A stretch of 64,000 nt of DNA from Branchiostoma floridae (taxonomy: Eukaryota > Chordata > Leptocardii > Amphioxiformes > Branchiostomatidae). The notes under the pieces are model-generated. The model did not search any database. It was not told where the DNA came from and saw only the letters and a list, made by a program, of their open reading frames with translations. The stretch is from contig NC_049985.1 in NCBI RefSeq assembly GCF_000003815.2, forward strand, positions 22,615,862 through 22,679,861, in the 5' to 3' direction. A program made the translations under genes and the position numbers. Shown here piece after piece: positions 25,505-64,000 of the stretch (positions are counted from its first letter, which is position 1; every line of letters begins with the position of its first letter).

Positions 25505-25700
25505 ATGGGATAGGGAATTTCCCGAGCAGCCTCGTGACCCCTGCGTCGCCTATTGGGTCAGTTAGTCGAACTTGCTGAAGCTCGATGTTTCTGATTTAGG
25601 GAGAAGAGATGCTGCCACAGTGAGCGTAGTTTAGTGCCTAGAAGTGGTCAATGGCCTTGCACAGAGCAAACTCGTTAGAAAATAGACAGTGTCTCGTAGA
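25505..25700 (+). repeat. Dispersed ~190-bp repeat
   Basis: Segments TAGGGAATTTCCCGAGCAGC, GTCAGTTAGTCGAACTTG, GGGAGAAGAGATG and CAGTGAGCGTAG recur in the same order at 36,868-37,035 and, inverted, at 47,465-47,633. The copies in the arms extend further upstream, so this one is 5'-truncated, as expected for a retroposed SINE or LINE 3' end. Confidence 0.75.
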
Positions 25701-26403
25701 GAGTTAAGATAAATCTAAAATGCTGATGTCATGATGGTTCGCACAAATGTTCTAAATCGCCCCATATGAAAAACAAATTCACACATCTCCTGCATGACTT
25801 TCCTCAAGGGCTTACCCGGACGGTGTAAAATGAGGGTGACAACTGATAATCACGGTAATTATGGGCACTGTTGGACCAACATCAAATGTCAGATGCACCT
25901 CCGGTTCGACATCAAATATAGAAATATATATGACAATCTATCTGGAATTTGCTCCAACGCCCGAACGTCGTACAACGTACTTCTGACAAATATATTAGAG
26001 CCATGCTTATTATTTTTTTTTGGCTTAGATAAAATTTGCGGGAAAGAAGGTGACTTGACCTATCGTTCTTTTTTTCTATTTGCTTTTGGCCAGACGAGGA
26101 CAATGTGGCACTGCACTCAAGTTAGTAACCTATATTAACAGTGCCACATACACAGACATAATGTATGACACCAGTTGGTCTACCTGGACTGATACTTCAA
26201 ATAAACACGGAATTCTTTGTTATTTTAGTTACGAAAATCTTTAATCTGATAGCAAAGTCTCAACGTATTTACTGTACACATCATTTACATATCAATCTAC
26301 TTTATAAGCGCTGTAGTTTTATCATAAGAATTTTGTTTACTACTGAATATCGTACACAGTCTCTACTTCTGTACAATGGTTTTACATCTTTCTCACTCGA
26401 CAG
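25701..26403. other. No gene; one small inverted repeat
   Basis: At about 26,102-26,150, AATGTGGCACTG is followed after roughly 25 bases by its complement CAGTGCCACAT. Nothing else was recognised. Confidence 0.4.
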
Positions 26404-26744
26404 CCATGATAGATGTTAAACAAGGTCAATGAGGCAAACAAAAGACTGTCCATCATAATTAGCAGTTCAGCCAATAGCACGGCAATTAGAAAATCGACCA
26501 ATAAGAAAGAGAATGGCTGCATGTCCTTCAAATGTTTATGTTTAATTTTGCATCTCTTAAAGGAATATGGGATCAGTCTACTATACTATGGATTGCTGCA
26601 TCTTTCGTTGCATTACACCAGTTAGATATTATTTGATCTTATAATGTGAAACTTTGTGTGCTTTGGGCCAAAGCTAAATCGGAGATGATTTTAGAAATAA
26701 GTTTGTCTGTTTGCCTCATTGACCTCGTTTTCGATCTATCATGG
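26404..26744. mobile_element. MITE-like element with ~40-bp TIRs
   Basis: The left end CCATGATAGAT continues with AGGTCAATGAGGCAAACA. The right end is the inverse complement, with a few mismatches, and finishes CTATCATGG. The element is 341 bp with no coding frame of note. The target duplication is not clear. Confidence 0.75.
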
Positions 26745-26859
26745 CCGCCGCATGAGAAAGGTGTATGTCAGTGGCAAGGCAAGTTCTAATGAAGGTAAGG
26801 ATAGAAACTTTTGTAATCTCTACCTGAAGTATATACAGTAACGCTTTTCCTTCCTTTTA

Positions 26860-27631
26860 GCCACGTAGATTCGATTATATGGATGACAATTATGGGATAC
26901 AAAAAACTGATGCGGGCGAGCAAAGTTTCATTAATATGAAAAATAAGTGACCAGCAACTTTGAAGAAAACGGCTAAACATATGGAGTATGAGATACTTGT
27001 GTAATGTATTCCATACTCTGTGTGTTTATTTACTTATAGTTGATTCGCCTTTTTTATTTTGTCCTTATTTGACTTTGGAATGAGTTTTCGCATTCTATGA
27101 CGTTAGTGGCCGTTTTCTGATATACATTTGCAGTATGTGCCATGTTTTCCTGATTTTGCAACTGTTTTTTTTTTAATGATTTACACATTCTCCTACGCAG
27201 ATGGACTGCAGTCGTGTCCAAACTCCTTGTGGTCACCTCTGCTGTCTGGTGCAGTCAGATCAGTTACTGACCGCCCTGCTTATAAATATGAATATGAATG
27301 AGATTACCCTTATATGGGCAGTCAGCCGTTAGAGTTCGGGCGTAGGATGATAGCTTTCCAGCAAAATTTGCAACATAGCTTTCGAAAACAGAAAGCCCAA
27401 AAAAGCCTATTCTCTGATTGGTTGACAGCAGGTTTGTGGCGGAAATCACAGTAACTGCTGGTGGGCCACCAGACAGCAGGGCCCCGATATGCTAATGCCG
27501 TTGGGCACCATGCGTAGGAGCATGAAATGGACCCCACCCGGGTGTTTGAGGGTTAACAGTGTTTTCAATTTTTTTTTCGAAACGAACGAAAATTGGTACG
27601 CACGTCATCCTTATACTCGAATCTACGTGGC
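26860..27631. mobile_element. TIR element, ~770 bp
   Basis: GCCACGTAGATTCGA with the following TATA(T/A)GGATGAC at the left end is mirrored at the right end (GTCATCCTTATACTCGAATC then TACGTGGC). TTA lies next to the left end and, one base off, the right end, as in Harbinger-type insertions. This is a weak hint only. A related single end (GGCCACGTAGACTCGAATAT) occurs near 59,664. No transposase frame is present. Confidence 0.65.
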
Positions 27632-28413
27632 CTTACGGCACTTGCTTAGAAAGCTTTTGGTAAACAGCACAATTTGCTTGAATTAGTCTTAACAGCATTT
27701 GGGTACGCTTTCTGTAACAATCATTTGTAACAAATCCAGGACATTAGAGAAACTTAGCCGCAATATTTATCTTGAGTTTTTACTAGTTACAAATGAACGT
27801 ATTGAAATATTCAATCATATACTAATATGACAAAAAATATATTGCATGCTGCAGTTCTAATTAATCATCGATCGTTGTGGATTCATTTTGACCTTAAATC
27901 AGTCAGATTTTCCGTGGAAACCATAAAAGGCGTTTCAAGATTGACAAAAAAAAACACATTAGTTTTTATCATTCGAATTGTCGTCTCTTTCAAGGCAAAT
28001 ATATTATTAATCAGTATATATTGACAACATGGCCGACGTTGTTTTTCTCTACACTTATAAGAGTAGCTTTGTTGAAAAATTATGACATAAGACTAAAGAA
28101 ATTGATCAAACCATAGAGTCTTTATAACGATTAGATAATTGGATGATTAGACTATTTCCTCCATCCATCTATTGGCAGCATACGTAAACGGATTTGTATC
28201 AAACATGTCGTCTGTACTATGTGTGACTTACGCTCCACTCCACAAGTTCGAATTCAGTGACCTCGCTACGACCTCCCTGTGACCTCAAATTTCAAAGATA
28301 ATCTTGATAAGTTTGGTTGTAATTTTCATAATAATTTTACTTTTGCATGATGTTCCAATTTATGGATCCCGAGTGTTACACAAATCCAATTTCATAGGTA
28401 AAAAATGATTTTT
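27632..28413. other. No gene seen
   Basis: AT-rich sequence downstream of the receptor gene's predicted polyadenylation signal. No exon or structured repeat was recognised. Confidence 0.45.
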
Positions 28414-28419
28414 TTTATT
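28414..28419 (-). promoter_or_regulatory. Possible polyadenylation signal of the receptor gene
   Basis: TTTATT on the plus strand reads AATAAA on the minus strand, about 585 bases after the receptor stop codon. It is the best candidate seen for the end of the 3' UTR (28,414-29,001). Position alone supports it. Confidence 0.35.
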
Positions 28420-29001
28420 TACGCCTTGTGTGTTTTGCTGTATTTTCAGTCATACCTTTACATTTTTTATGATATTGAAATTATGAAGTCAGGGGATATA
28501 GATGATTACATCGCAGTGTGGTCGCAGTGCGATCGCCGTTTCGTAAAAAGTAGCCTCAGTGTTCCAAACTAACTGATATGTTTTGTTGTTGTTTTTTGAT
28601 ATTGATGAGACACTGCCAAAAAGGCACCGCTGATTGCCTAACAGTAGACAAGTCACAATGAGGATTCTGTGACCATCCCAGAATTCATTGCAACACACAT
28701 ACCACGATACAGATCCAAGATGGACGACTGCACAAGCATATGTATTATCATGTTGCCTTTCGAACGGCAGCAACTGGTTCATAATTATTAGTTTTTCTCT
28801 TGAATTCGTAACAGGCTGCATAATAAATGTTTGATTTTTGAGTTTGATTTTTTTCTGAAATTGAGCTACATGTAATTGCTTTAGTTTTATAGGCAACTTG
28901 ATAGGTCGATATGCTTGTTGGGTCACAGTCAGCCATTTTGGATGTGTATTGTGAAATGTGTATTGCAATGGATTCTGGGATACTTGAGGCTCCATCACTG
29001 C

Positions 29002-63542
<34,541 letters not shown>

Positions 63543-63787
63543 GGTGGTATCTCAATGCACTTTGGGCACCGATGCGGCACTGCGAGGTTCGTCCACTGCA
63601 GCACTCTGTTATTTTCGCCGATTTTTTTTTTAAATTTAGATATTGCAGAAAATACGTAAAAAGTATGACTTCGAAGACAACAAAATGCAAACGTAAGAAG
63701 ATTGGTCTTTGTCTCTGAAATTTGTTGAGTAAACTTTCGAACACCGCAGTGCCGCTCCGCTGTCCCAAGTGCAGTGAGATACTACTC
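63543..63787. mobile_element. MITE-like element with ~50-bp TIRs
   Basis: GGTGGTATCTCAATGCACTT at the left is mirrored by AAGTGCAGTGAGATACTACT at the right, and both arms continue to GCGGCACTGCG...TTCG. A left half of the family lies at 30,662-30,715, and interior-related sequence at 61,650-61,870. Confidence 0.75.
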
Positions 63788-64000
63788 CAAACTTTACAAA
63801 GCACTCAATGACTCAACGAATTTCATACTAGATAAAAAAAACGTACATTTTGTGTGTTTGTCCTTTCAGGTATAATTTTACATGTTGTATGATGTTTCAT
63901 TATCAAATTATGAAATTTCGAAAATACACATAAGGGGCCATAACTGCATGTCAAACATATCTGTTACCAACTGAGAATCCCTGCAATTTTTTTTCTGAAT

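Noticed and set aside
28489-28998. 169-codon minus-strand frame just after the receptor stop
   Set aside because: It lies in the expected 3' UTR, in a different frame from the receptor, with no conserved features.

Overview
The window looks like a piece of an invertebrate deuterostome nuclear genome, most probably a cephalochordate (amphioxus). Coding exons are short and widely spaced, with canonical GT/AG introns. Short terminal-inverted-repeat elements, minisatellites and long tandem satellites are dense, and CR1/jockey-type non-LTR retrotransposons are present. One recognisable host gene is a GABA-A receptor beta-like subunit whose exon lengths (83, 138, 153 bp) fit the vertebrate gene. 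The species call is an inference; the gene call is strong.

Layout. 1-3.7 kb: small palindromic and minisatellite repeats. 3.7-18.2 kb: about 60 copies of a ~211-bp satellite with higher-order structure, interrupted by two near-identical copies of a ~1-kb TIR transposon (ends CACGATGG/CCATCGTG, 3-bp target duplication) that were duplicated together with the satellite. 18.2-28.4 kb: dispersed repeats, a 5'-truncated non-LTR element with an intact 661-codon reverse transcriptase reading frame, and several MITE-like elements. 28.4-59.2 kb, minus strand: the 3' part of the GABA-A receptor gene (five exons, Cys-loop to stop). Its 5' exons were not found and probably lie beyond 64,000. 59.2-64 kb: upstream intron or flank with MITEs.

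The most striking structure lies in the last, 24-kb intron of the receptor gene. It is a 19.7-kb inverted-repeat element (31,912-51,647) with arms of 5.6 and 4.7 kb, a 9.5-kb spacer, precisely matching ends (AACACGATCC...) and a CTTA direct repeat on both sides. Near its outer ends both arms carry an array of perfect 17-bp palindromes. Its inner part holds nested MITEs, a SINE-like repeat and degenerate exon-like segments. The left arm alone carries a 1.03-kb retrotransposon fragment, so the arms have diverged since they arose.

A second item of note, in a smaller intron, is a 226-bp insertion with a 16-bp target duplication. It packs a TATA box, a hammerhead-ribozyme-like core and AATAAA into about 100 bp, suggesting a Penelope- or retrozyme-related retroelement.
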